13,239 bases of DNA from Candidatus Kuenenbacteria bacterium GW2011_GWA2_42_15 (lineage in GTDB: Bacteria; Patescibacteriota; Patescibacteriia; UBA2196; GWA2-42-15), in NCBI GenBank assembly GCA_000998185.1, contig LCCW01000007.1:1-13239 (forward strand), in the 5' to 3' direction. The position numbers were made by a program, and so were the translations under genes. The first letter of the stretch is position 1, and every line of letters begins with the position of its first letter. Below, one piece after another: positions 1 through 5,469 of this stretch. The notes under the pieces are model-generated. The model searched no databases. It had not been told where the DNA came from and saw only the letters and a program-made list of their open reading frames with translations.

Positions 1-99
1 GCAATTTTTATAATCAGTCAAGATTTCCATACAGTATAGTGTATTACTTTTTGGATTTTCTGGCAAAGTTTGACAAAAAGTCAGGTTTTGTTTCAGAGC

Positions 100-128
100 T
101 TGACTTTATTTTTTTTTATGCTTAAATT
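100..128 (+). promoter_or_regulatory. Possible promoter of the secreted-protein gene
   Basis: A -35-like TTGACT (100-105) is followed 17 bases later by TAAATT (123-128), which matches four of six bases of a -10 box. It lies about 80 bases upstream of the start at 207 in an otherwise featureless AT-rich leader (1-206). The -10 match is weak, and homopolymer-rich AT sequence gives many chance hits, so this is tentative. A second TTGACA at 70-75 has no -10 partner at normal spacing. I saw no upstream gene end in 1-99. Confidence 0.25.
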
Positions 129-206
129 ACTGGAATACAAAAAGAAAGAAAAAATCATAAAAAACCATAAAATTTGCCAAAATATCTAACCTGGAGGATT
201 GAAGTC

Positions 207-1049
207 ATGAAAGCAACTTGTTTTTTTATTGCCGTTCTGTTTTTGGTTTCGGGCGTTTTTGCCCAACCCCAAACACCCCCGTGGCTTAAGAATTTTTATG
301 GGGGTGTGCTTTACACCGCTTCCATGGATACAACCACCCTTAATAAGGGGGTGGTGGGGCACGACGCTTCACTCTGGACAGGGGCGGTGGCCGAATGGAC
401 AGCCGGCCCCGGTGTTTTACACGCCAAGGTGTTTGGCTATGATGGTTTTAAGTCCAACTTTTTCTACCAACTTGAAACCAGGGGAACTACCTTGCGGGCA
501 GGGTATTTGGTTGGTACTAACGCGTTTTGGTTTAGACCGAATCCAGTCTCGGACCAAAACCATTTTTTGCCGCCATCAATCGGCGGCATTCCAACCTTGC
601 TGGGTTTGGGCGTTGTTGCCAGCAACGATTTGTTTTCGCTGAGTTGGCATTATGGCGGGGATTCATCGGTTTTTGATGGGGGATTGCAACAAAAGATTTT
701 CGGCGCCACCGTGAGAGTTGGTGGCTTTGCAACTACTCGGGGTAATTTCGGCGGGGCGCTTTTCCGGATTATTTCGCAGCACCTCAACGCGACCATACTG
801 ACCAAACGAGAGGATGGCGTAACCACCCAGACTGGAACACTAGTGGTTTCAACCCATGGGATTGATCCGTATGGGTTTATGATCAATCGCGACCGCAAAT
901 GTGAGTCATGGGAGGTGGGTGTGACCAAAACTATTATGGGTTGCTCTTGGTCGCCATATATTGGGGTGACTATCGGACCGGCGTATAACTGGTTCATGGG
1001 TAAAGGGGGAAGTTTGTGCTTCTTTGTACAAATTTTCTTTTATAAATAA
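207..1049 (+). CDS. Secreted protein of unknown function, beta-strand-rich
   Basis: I do not recognise this 280-residue protein. The start at 207 is chosen over an in-frame ATG at 174 because GGAGG (193-197) lies 9 bases upstream and because the protein then opens with a textbook signal peptide: Lys2, a hydrophobic stretch at about residues 4-16, and a probable signal peptidase I site after VFA (17-19). There is no lipobox and no later obvious membrane helix. The mature part has few charged residues, many Gly, Thr, Ser and aromatic residues, and alternating polar/apolar stretches, and it ends in an aromatic-rich tail (FFVQIFFYK). This suggests a beta-sandwich or beta-barrel, but no family is assigned. 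The gene stands alone, followed by its own terminator. Local composition is GC-rich (39 of 60 bases at 361-420), unlike the glycosyltransferase genes at the right end, and it alone has a strong Shine-Dalgarno. Horizontal origin is possible. Confidence 0.7.
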   Translation: MKATCFFIAVLFLVSGVFAQPQTPPWLKNFYGGVLYTASMDTTTLNKGVVGHDASLWTGAVAEWTAGPGVLHAKVFGYDGFKSNFFYQLETRGTTLRAGYLVGTNAFWFRPNPVSDQNHFLPPSIGGIPTLLGLGVVASNDLFSLSWHYGGDSSVFDGGLQQKIFGATVRVGGFATTRGNFGGALFRIISQHLNATILTKREDGVTTQTGTLVVSTHGIDPYGFMINRDRKCESWEVGVTKTIMGCSWSPYIGVTIGPAYNWFMGKGGSLCFFVQIFFYK

Positions 1050-1069
1050 ATTCTTAGTTTCTCACTAAC

Positions 1070-1109
1070 CGCGGGACATTTCTTCAAAGAGTGTCCCGCG
1101 TATTTTTTT
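1070..1109 (+). terminator. Intrinsic terminator after the secreted-protein gene
   Basis: A perfect 9-bp stem, CGCGGGACA (1070-1078) with TGTCCCGCG (1092-1100), encloses a 13-base loop and is followed by TA and seven T residues (1103-1109). It begins 20 bases after the stop codon. This is a classical Rho-independent terminator and isolates the first gene from the genes that follow. Confidence 0.9.
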
Positions 1110-1136
1110 GTCTAAAAAAGCTTTTTGGGATACTAT
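1108..1136 (+). promoter_or_regulatory. Candidate promoter of the GIY-YIG gene
   Basis: TTGTCT (1108-1113) and TACTAT (1131-1136) are separated by exactly 17 bases, each matching four of six consensus bases. The -35 box starts in the T-tract of the preceding terminator, a compact arrangement also seen before the gene at 3796. The spacer contains the 12-bp palindrome AAAAAGCTTTTT (1115-1126). Spacing is ideal but the boxes are only moderate matches. Confidence 0.4.
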
Positions 1137-1165
1137 TAAAGTATAGACCCACAGAGGAAGAGAAG

Positions 1166-1237
1166 ATGTTTTTTACTGTCATTGTCCAGCTTGACTGGAC
1201 AATCCAGAAACAAAAACAAACAAAAAAGAATTTATGA
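1166..1237 (+). CDS. Possible 23-codon leader peptide coupled to the GIY-YIG gene
   Basis: An ATG at 1166 has a purine-rich GAGGA stretch (1154-1158) about 7 bases upstream and opens a 23-codon frame whose TGA overlaps the next ATG as ATGA (1234-1237), the usual signature of translational coupling. The frame reads straight through the first palindrome; the palindrome gives VIVQLDWTIQ and a lysine-rich tail follows. No function is recognised. It may be a fortuitous frame in a repeat, but it would explain how the next gene, which lacks its own good ribosome binding site, is translated. Confidence 0.3.
   Translation: MFFTVIVQLDWTIQKQKQTKKNL
1178..1207. repeat. 30-bp REP-like palindrome, copy 1
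   Basis: The structure is GTCAT, arm TGTCCAG (1183-1189), loop CTTGA (1190-1194), arm CTGGACA (1195-1201), ATCCAG. The arms are perfectly complementary. The element lies 26 bases upstream of the GIY-YIG start. The reverse complement of copy 2 (1531-1560) has the same GTCAT, CTTGA and ATCCAG at the same spacing but different arms. Confidence 0.8.
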
Positions 1238-1527
1238 CAAAATATAACTACTATGTCTATATCCTAGCCAGTAGTAAAAACGGCACGCTCTATATTGGCG
1301 TTACCAACGATTTAATGAGAAGATTATATGAGCACAAGAACAAGCTTATTAAAGGATTCACCAGTAAATACAAAATTCATAATTTGGTTTATTTTGAAGA
1401 AACAGACAACATTGCCGAGGCAATCAGGCGAGAGAAGCAACTCAAGGGTTGGAATAGGAAATGGAAGATAGCATTAATTGAGAAAGATAACCCAAGCTGG
1501 GATGATTTATCCAAAGGGTGGTTTTGA
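1234..1527 (+). CDS. GIY-YIG domain nuclease-like protein (COG2827 type)
   Basis: This 97-residue protein is a stand-alone GIY-YIG domain of the small COG2827/UPF0213-like group. The first motif is represented by YVYIL (7-11) and the second by LYIG (19-22). The conserved NDLMRR segment (25-30) supplies the family arginine, followed by YEH (32-34). FEE (54-56) supplies the family's catalytic glutamate region, and a C-terminal REKQLKGW (66-73) and W89 complete the usual family pattern. Length is normal and no residue is obviously lost. Family members are presumed to cut DNA, but the role of these small bacterial versions is largely unknown. The gene is bracketed by palindromes at 1178-1207 and 1531-1560, the latter beginning 3 bases after the stop, so the gene plus palindromes may form a unit. 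The start overlaps a possible leader frame. Stop codon TGA. Confidence 0.85.
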   Translation: MTKYNYYVYILASSKNGTLYIGVTNDLMRRLYEHKNKLIKGFTSKYKIHNLVYFEETDNIAEAIRREKQLKGWNRKWKIALIEKDNPSWDDLSKGWF

Positions 1528-1530
1528 AGA

Positions 1531-1560
1531 CTGGATCCTCGGATCAAGTCCGAGGATGAC
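1531..1560. repeat. 30-bp REP-like palindrome, copy 2 (inverted)
   Basis: Read on the + strand this is CTGGAT, arm CCTCGGA (1537-1543), loop TCAAG (1544-1548), arm TCCGAGG (1549-1555), ATGAC. Its reverse complement has the same flanks (GTCAT, ATCCAG) and loop (CTTGA) as copy 1 at identical spacing, with a different but still perfectly paired stem. It begins 3 bases after the GIY-YIG stop. With no T-tract directly after the stem it is not a typical terminator, although it could act as an mRNA-end hairpin. Confidence 0.8.
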
Positions 1561-1574
1561 AGAAAAAATATTAG

Positions 1575-1593
1575 TTCCTCGCCCGAGGATGAC
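1575..1593. repeat. Contracted third copy of the palindrome
   Basis: TCCTCG (1576-1581) pairs with CGAGGA (1584-1589) around a 2-base loop and ends in the same CGAGGATGAC as copy 2, but the CTGGAT flank and TCAAG loop are missing. It looks like a collapsed copy in the same orientation as copy 2, separated from it by 14 bases. Its GAGG lies 6 bases upstream of an in-frame ATG (1595) of the rlmE frame. Confidence 0.55.
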
Positions 1594-1618
1594 AATGCAA
1601 AAAATCCCCATTGTTTTT

Positions 1619-2206
1619 ATGTCCAAATCATATATCCCCCAAGACCAATATTTTAAAAAAGCCAAAACCCTTGGTTATCGCGCCCGGAGCGTTTTTAAGC
1701 TGGAAGAAATTCAAAACAAATTTCACATTTTGAAATCAGGTATGGATGTTTTGGATTTAGGGGCCGCGCCCGGCAGTTGGCTCCAATACGCCAGTAAAAT
1801 TGTTGGCCCCAAAGCTAAGCTTATTGGTTTAGATCTGCAGAAAATTGAACCCATTGCCAAAAATATCAAAACATTTGTCGCGGATATTCTTTCGCCCGCA
1901 GCGGAAAATTTAATTACAAAAAATCACCCGACTCATTTTCCGCTCATTCTTTCTGATTTAGCTCCCTCCACTTCCGGCACCAAAGAAGTTGATCATCTAA
2001 AATCAATTGAGTTGAACGAGCGGGTGGTTTCCTTGGCTGAAAAATTTTTAGCTCCACACGGAAATTTAGTCTTAAAAATTTTTCAGGGCGCTGACTTTGA
2101 CAGCTTTATTAAAAACCTAAAAAGACAATTTAGCCGCGTTACCGTTTTTAAGCCCAAAGCCAGCCGCGATCGGAGCTTTGAGGTCTATGTGATTGCGAGA
2201 AAATAG
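1619..2206 (+). CDS. rlmE: 23S rRNA (uridine 2'-O) methyltransferase RlmE/FtsJ (RrmJ)
   Basis: RlmE uses S-adenosylmethionine to methylate the 2'-OH of U2552 in the A-loop of 23S rRNA during large-subunit maturation. The 195-residue protein (E. coli 209) has the N-terminal PQDQYFKKAK and GYRARSVFKL stretches, SAM motif I LDLGAAPGSW (45-54), and the full K-D-K-E catalytic set at K27, D113 (SDLAP), K153 (LVLKIFQG) and E188 (SFEVY). The start at 1619 is chosen because homologues begin close to this Met before YIPQDQYF, although no Shine-Dalgarno precedes it. An alternative start at 1595 adds eight residues and has GAGG 6 bases upstream, donated by the palindrome at 1575-1593. The longer open frame back to 1478 only translates repeat DNA and overlaps the GIY-YIG gene, so I reject it. 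No terminator is evident downstream. Confidence 0.93.
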   Translation: MSKSYIPQDQYFKKAKTLGYRARSVFKLEEIQNKFHILKSGMDVLDLGAAPGSWLQYASKIVGPKAKLIGLDLQKIEPIAKNIKTFVADILSPAAENLITKNHPTHFPLILSDLAPSTSGTKEVDHLKSIELNERVVSLAEKFLAPHGNLVLKIFQGADFDSFIKNLKRQFSRVTVFKPKASRDRSFEVYVIARK

Positions 2207-2219
2207 GGAAGAGAATATA

Positions 2220-2248
2220 ATTACAATAGAACGGGTTGCCGCTATAAT
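2220..2248 (+). promoter_or_regulatory. Candidate promoter upstream of the isomerase gene
   Basis: A perfect -10 TATAAT (2243-2248) follows ATTACA (2220-2225, four of six matches) with a 17-base spacer. Transcription would start near 2255, right at the edge of the inverted repeat at 2257-2386, so the whole repeat would lie in the 5' untranslated region of the isomerase mRNA. It is the best promoter in the gap, but 150 bases from the start codon. Confidence 0.5.
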
Positions 2249-2256
2249 ATTTTTAC

Positions 2257-2386
2257 AATTTCCAAGACACAATTTCCAATTTCCAAATAATTCCAAATCC
2301 CAGTTCTCAAACCACAACAATCATTTTGTATTTGAATTTTGGAATTTGTAATTTATTTGGAGCTTGTATCTTGGAACTTGGAAATT
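2257..2386. repeat. Imperfect inverted repeat of TTCCAA/TTGGAA units
   Basis: The left arm (2257-2288), built from AATTTCCAA-like units, matches the reverse complement of the right arm (2355-2386) at 24 of 32 positions by hand alignment. The similarity continues inward with small gaps (for example TTCCAAAT near 2291 against TTTTGGAATT near 2337). The roughly 66-base interior is AT-rich. It fills most of the 192-base gap between rlmE and the isomerase gene. Low-complexity repeats of this kind are common between genes in CPR genomes. No coding capacity or transposase is evident, and the function is unknown. It could fold as a long weak hairpin in the isomerase leader. Confidence 0.6.
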
Positions 2387-2398
2387 AATTTATCTTTT

Positions 2399-3469
2399 AT
2401 GCATACCCTAGACAATCTCGCCCGCCTGGGACAGTTGGATAAAGAAAGAATGTTGGAATCCATCGCGCTTTTGCCCCGCCAAATTGAGCAGGCTTGGGCA
2501 GAGACGAAAAAATTAAAATTTTCGCCGGCTTACAAAAAAATAGACAAAGTGGTAATCAACGGCATGGGCGGTTCCGGCCTTGGCACGCACATTATCCGCT
2601 CAATTTATTTTAAAGACCTTAAGGTTTCCCTTGCTAATATTCACGGCTATGACCTGCCGGGTCTCGTTGATAAAAATACCCTGTATATTATTTCCAGCTA
2701 TTCCGGTGAAACCGAGGAGCCGCTTACCACACTTAAAGCCGCCAAAAAGCGTGGCGCCAAAATTTTGGGCATTACTGCCGGCGGGGAATTAGCTGAATTG
2801 ATTCAAGCCAAGCAAATTCCTGGTTACATCTTTGAGCCAAAACACAATCCTTGCAATCAGCCGCGGCTTGGACTCGGTTATTCAATCGGCGGCATTCTCG
2901 GGCTCCTTAGCCAATGTGGGGTTGTCAAAATAAAAGACCAGGAAATATCTTCAGCCGTTAATCTCTTGGACAAACTGAACCAGGAATTTTCTCCCAAAAA
3001 TCCTTTGGCCCAAAACAGCGCCAAAAAAATGGCCGACAGTCTGTATGGCAAAATTCCAGTGGTTGTCGCCTCCGAATTCCTTGCCGGCAACGCTCACGCC
3101 CTGGCCAATCAAATCAACGAAAACGCCAAAAATTTCTCCGCCTACTTTATTATTTCTGAATTAAATCACCATTTACTTGAGGGGCTGTCTTATCCCGCCT
3201 CCAATCACAAAAACATCCACTTTGTGTTTTTGGAATCAAATCTTTATTACAGCCGCAACCAAAAACGTTTTGCCATTACCAAAGACATCGTGGCCAAAAA
3301 CAAAATTCAATTTTCCAGTTTTTTCTCCCCGGGCGAAACCAACCTTGAACAATCTTTTGCCGCTTTACTCTTCGGCTCATATGTCAGTTTCTATCTGGCG
3401 ATTATGAATGGCCTTGACCCCTCGCTTATCCCTTCCGTTGATTATCTAAAAGAAAAATTAAACAATTAA
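2399..3469 (+). CDS. Bifunctional phosphoglucose/phosphomannose isomerase (PGI/PMI)
   Basis: This 356-residue SIS-domain protein belongs to the archaeal/bacterial PGI/PMI family, which interconverts fructose-6-P with glucose-6-P and mannose-6-P in the cytoplasm. It has NGMGGSGLG (54-62), the phosphate-binding SSYSGETEE (99-107), a second SIS half with a C-terminal bact-PGI_C-like region containing QINENAK (238-244) and ELNHH (254-258), and the usual ending with DPSLIP before YLKEKL. Length is normal. The start at 2399 is used because the family N-terminus follows it. A frame from 2339 only adds translated repeat DNA. No Shine-Dalgarno is present. It is followed after 4 bases by a small regulator-like gene, probably co-transcribed. 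Upstream of a large glycosylation locus, it plausibly supplies mannose-6-P and glucose-6-P for nucleotide-sugar synthesis as well as glycolysis. Confidence 0.88.
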   Translation: MHTLDNLARLGQLDKERMLESIALLPRQIEQAWAETKKLKFSPAYKKIDKVVINGMGGSGLGTHIIRSIYFKDLKVSLANIHGYDLPGLVDKNTLYIISSYSGETEEPLTTLKAAKKRGAKILGITAGGELAELIQAKQIPGYIFEPKHNPCNQPRLGLGYSIGGILGLLSQCGVVKIKDQEISSAVNLLDKLNQEFSPKNPLAQNSAKKMADSLYGKIPVVVASEFLAGNAHALANQINENAKNFSAYFIISELNHHLLEGLSYPASNHKNIHFVFLESNLYYSRNQKRFAITKDIVAKNKIQFSSFFSPGETNLEQSFAALLFGSYVSFYLAIMNGLDPSLIPSVDYLKEKLNN

Positions 3470-3473
3470 ATTT

Positions 3474-3740
3474 ATGCCTAAAAAATATCTTGCCACGCTT
3501 TCACTTTTGATTGCTGACCGGCAAGTCAATATTCATCGCGTCAACCAAATTTTGACCGCCAACGGTCACATTATTATGTCGCGTCTGGGCGTAAACCCAA
3601 ATACCGCCTGCTTGGCCCACTGCCTGGGCTTGATTATTTTAGCCTTGGCCGGGGAGAAAATAAAAATTCAAAAGTTGGCCACTGCTCTCTCCCGTCTTAA
3701 GGGTGTAAAAGTCAAATTATTTTTTATGATGAGCGAATAA
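3474..3740 (+). CDS. TM1266-like small ACT-fold protein (putative regulator)
   Basis: This 88-residue protein resembles the TM1266 family, often annotated as 'iron-only hydrogenase system regulator'. Those proteins are about 80 residues long and have an ACT/NikR-like beta-alpha-beta-beta-alpha-beta fold. It shows a hydrophobic first strand (YLATLSLLIAD, 5-15), a helix with VNQIL, the family's central RLGV motif (37-40, usually R[VL]GxP-like), a second strand (LGLIILALAG) and a helix ending in LKGVKVK (75-81). The assignment rests on recalled family pattern, not a search. The start at 3474 is 4 bases after the isomerase stop, without a Shine-Dalgarno, so the two genes probably form a small operon ended by the terminator at 3750. 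No hydrogenase gene lies in the window. A role in sensing a small ligand is possible but unproven. Confidence 0.6.
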   Translation: MPKKYLATLSLLIADRQVNIHRVNQILTANGHIIMSRLGVNPNTACLAHCLGLIILALAGEKIKIQKLATALSRLKGVKVKLFFMMSE

Positions 3741-3749
3741 GTATTTTTT

Positions 3750-3781
3750 AAAAGCCGCTGTTTATGAAACAGCGGCTTTTT
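3750..3781 (+). terminator. Intrinsic terminator, probably bidirectional
   Basis: A perfect 14-bp stem, AAAAGCCGCTGTTT (3750-3763) with AAACAGCGGCTTTT (3767-3780), has a 3-base ATG loop, and the T-run extends one base to 3781. It begins 9 bases after the TM1266-like gene. The A-tract on the other side means it would also work on the minus strand. It separates the isomerase operon from the glycosylation locus. Confidence 0.92.
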
Positions 3782-3789
3782 GTTATAAT
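3781..3789 (+). promoter_or_regulatory. Extended -10 promoter for a leaderless transcript
   Basis: TGT followed by TATAAT (3784-3789) is a perfect extended -10 element starting at the last T of the preceding terminator. A start point about 7 bases downstream falls on the A of the ATG at 3796, so the mRNA should have essentially no 5' untranslated region. The -35 position (3761-3766) is a poor match, as expected for extended -10 promoters. Confidence 0.7.
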
Positions 3790-3795
3790 GAAATT

Positions 3796-5406
3796 ATGCT
3801 GAAAAGAAATCATCGCCAGCTATTTACCGCCATATTAGCCAATCGGCTAATTCTTTATTTTTTGCTATTCTTGGCAGTTTTTAGTTACTTTCTTTGGCTA
3901 AATAATGCCTCAGTTTTTCCTGATCCCGACTCTTTTTACCATGCCAAAATGGTGGCGCTGATGCAGGCCAGCGGGCCGGTTAAAGAATTCCCCTGGCTGC
4001 CTTTCACCACCCTCAATGATGTTTATATTGATCATCATTTTCTTTATCATCTGCTTTTAGCGCCCCTGGTTTGTTTCTTCAGCCCGTTGCTCGTTATCAA
4101 GCTCGCCGCTGTTTTATTCGCCGCTCTGGCCATTGTGTTATTCCAATGGCTTTTGGACCAGCTTAAAATAAAATATTCCTTGGTCTACACCCTAAGCCTG
4201 TTATTTTCTGACCAGTTTATCTTTCGTCTCAACCTAGCCAAGGCTCCTTCTTTGTCTTTGATTTTTATTTTTTTAACCTTTTATTTTATCAGCCAAAACA
4301 AAAATAAGTGGTCTTGGCCGTTGTTTGTCTTGTCATTTTTTTATGTCTGGCTTTACGGCGGTTGGCCCATATTTCTGGGCATTGGTTTGATTTATTTAAC
4401 AGTCAGCGGTGTTAGTCGGTGGTTAGCATATGTTAATAGCCTAAAACTCAAAATTACAATTAAAAATTTTAAATTGCTATTTAACCGCCGAATCTTTCAA
4501 TTACCATTCAGTATATTCTGCGGTCTGCTTGCCGGTCTTGTTGTCAATCCTTATTTCCCCCGCAACCTGTCTTTTTATTGGCAGCAGACTTTTCAAATAG
4601 GACTTCTAAACTACAAAAAACTAGTTGATGTTGGTAGCGAGTGGTACGGCTTAATTTTTTTTGACCTGATCGGCCGCAATATTTATATGCTTATTTTGTT
4701 TTTTGCCGCCCTGGTTTTATTTTTTGTTTTTATTCGTCGCCAGAAACAATTTACTTGGTTACTATTTTTTTTGAGCCTTATTTTTTGCGTTCTCACCCTC
4801 AAGTCCCAGAGAAACATTGAATATTTTGCGCCTTGCGCCCTGCTTTTTTCTGCCCTTATTTTTAACAACATGCCATTTAATCTCCGTTCCCCGGGCGTAT
4901 TCTTTAAGGAATTATTTTTTAAATATCGTCCATTATCAATTACGCTTGTCTTTTGCTTTTTACTCTGTTTGCCTATAGTTTTTTCTTACAATTTTTTCAG
5001 TCTTAAAAAAGCGCTGACTCACGGTTTTGGCTTTCAAGAGATTAGTCCATCAGCAAGCTGGCTTTCGCGCAACTCAAAAAATGATGAAATTATTTTTCAC
5101 GACAGCTGGGCTGATTTTCCGCTCCTTTTTTATCACAATACCAAGAACAGATATTTAGTCGGCCTAGACCCCACCTTTATGTATTTTAAAGACAGGCAAA
5201 AATATCTGCTCTGGCGCGACATTGTCAAAGGCAAGACAAACTCACCAATTTGCCGCCTTATTTTGGAGCAGTTTAACTCACCCTATATGCTAATCCGTAT
5301 CACCAATAAAGCACTGCTCGCCCAATTTGATTTAGACAGTAAGTGTGTTAAGGTTTATGAGGATAAAGAGGTTAAAATTTATACCATTGAAGAATTAGCC
5401 AATTAA
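3796..5406 (+). CDS. STT3-like membrane glycosyltransferase (GT-C fold)
   Basis: This is a 536-residue polytopic membrane protein with a first helix at about residues 17-36 and roughly ten further hydrophobic segments up to about residue 400, then a soluble C-terminal part. The first outer loop carries PDPDSFYH (42-49), an acidic DxD-type motif like that of oligosaccharyltransferase STT3/AglB, and a second acidic/histidine motif YIDHH (77-81). The soluble part has HDSWADFP (435-442) followed by VGLDPTF (455-461), in the position and shape of the STT3 WWDxG region but not identical. A role in moving a lipid-linked sugar onto protein on the outer membrane face is inferred. A polymer-modifying GT-C enzyme is the alternative. 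It is the first gene of the glycosylation locus, transcribed from the leaderless promoter at 3781, and no terminator follows it. Confidence 0.7.
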   Translation: MLKRNHRQLFTAILANRLILYFLLFLAVFSYFLWLNNASVFPDPDSFYHAKMVALMQASGPVKEFPWLPFTTLNDVYIDHHFLYHLLLAPLVCFFSPLLVIKLAAVLFAALAIVLFQWLLDQLKIKYSLVYTLSLLFSDQFIFRLNLAKAPSLSLIFIFLTFYFISQNKNKWSWPLFVLSFFYVWLYGGWPIFLGIGLIYLTVSGVSRWLAYVNSLKLKITIKNFKLLFNRRIFQLPFSIFCGLLAGLVVNPYFPRNLSFYWQQTFQIGLLNYKKLVDVGSEWYGLIFFDLIGRNIYMLILFFAALVLFFVFIRRQKQFTWLLFFLSLIFCVLTLKSQRNIEYFAPCALLFSALIFNNMPFNLRSPGVFFKELFFKYRPLSITLVFCFLLCLPIVFSYNFFSLKKALTHGFGFQEISPSASWLSRNSKNDEIIFHDSWADFPLLFYHNTKNRYLVGLDPTFMYFKDRQKYLLWRDIVKGKTNSPICRLILEQFNSPYMLIRITNKALLAQFDLDSKCVKVYEDKEVKIYTIEELAN

Positions 5407-5426
5407 TATTATTACGCTCGGTTTTA

Positions 5427-5454
5427 AATCCGTTAATTCTTTAATCCGTTAATT
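5427..5454 (+). repeat. Short direct repeat before the first GT2 gene
   Basis: AATCCGTTAATT occurs at 5427-5438 and again at 5443-5454, a 16-base period, in the 63-base gap before the start at 5470. It could be a small tandem duplication or a regulator half-site pair. No other copy was noticed in the window. Confidence 0.45.
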
Positions 5455-5469
5455 GAACAACTGAAATTT

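Noticed and set aside
229..642. 137-codon alternative forward frame in the first gene
   Set aside because: It lies out of frame inside the signal-peptide gene, which has a ribosome binding site and terminator. The alternative has no start signal or recognisable domain.
1537..1560. Copy 2 palindrome as the terminator of the GIY-YIG gene
   Set aside because: No T-tract follows directly, and the same loop and flanks occur in copy 1 before the gene, so a repeat element explains it better.
1478..1618. Upstream extension of the rlmE frame to an ATG at 1478
   Set aside because: It overlaps the end of the GIY-YIG gene, and the extra residues are a translation of the palindromic repeats (DWILGSSPRMT and PRPRMT). 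RlmE homologues begin near 1619.
2339..2398. Isomerase start at 2339
   Set aside because: The added 20 residues come from the right arm of the TTGGAA inverted repeat. Family similarity begins at the Met at 2399.
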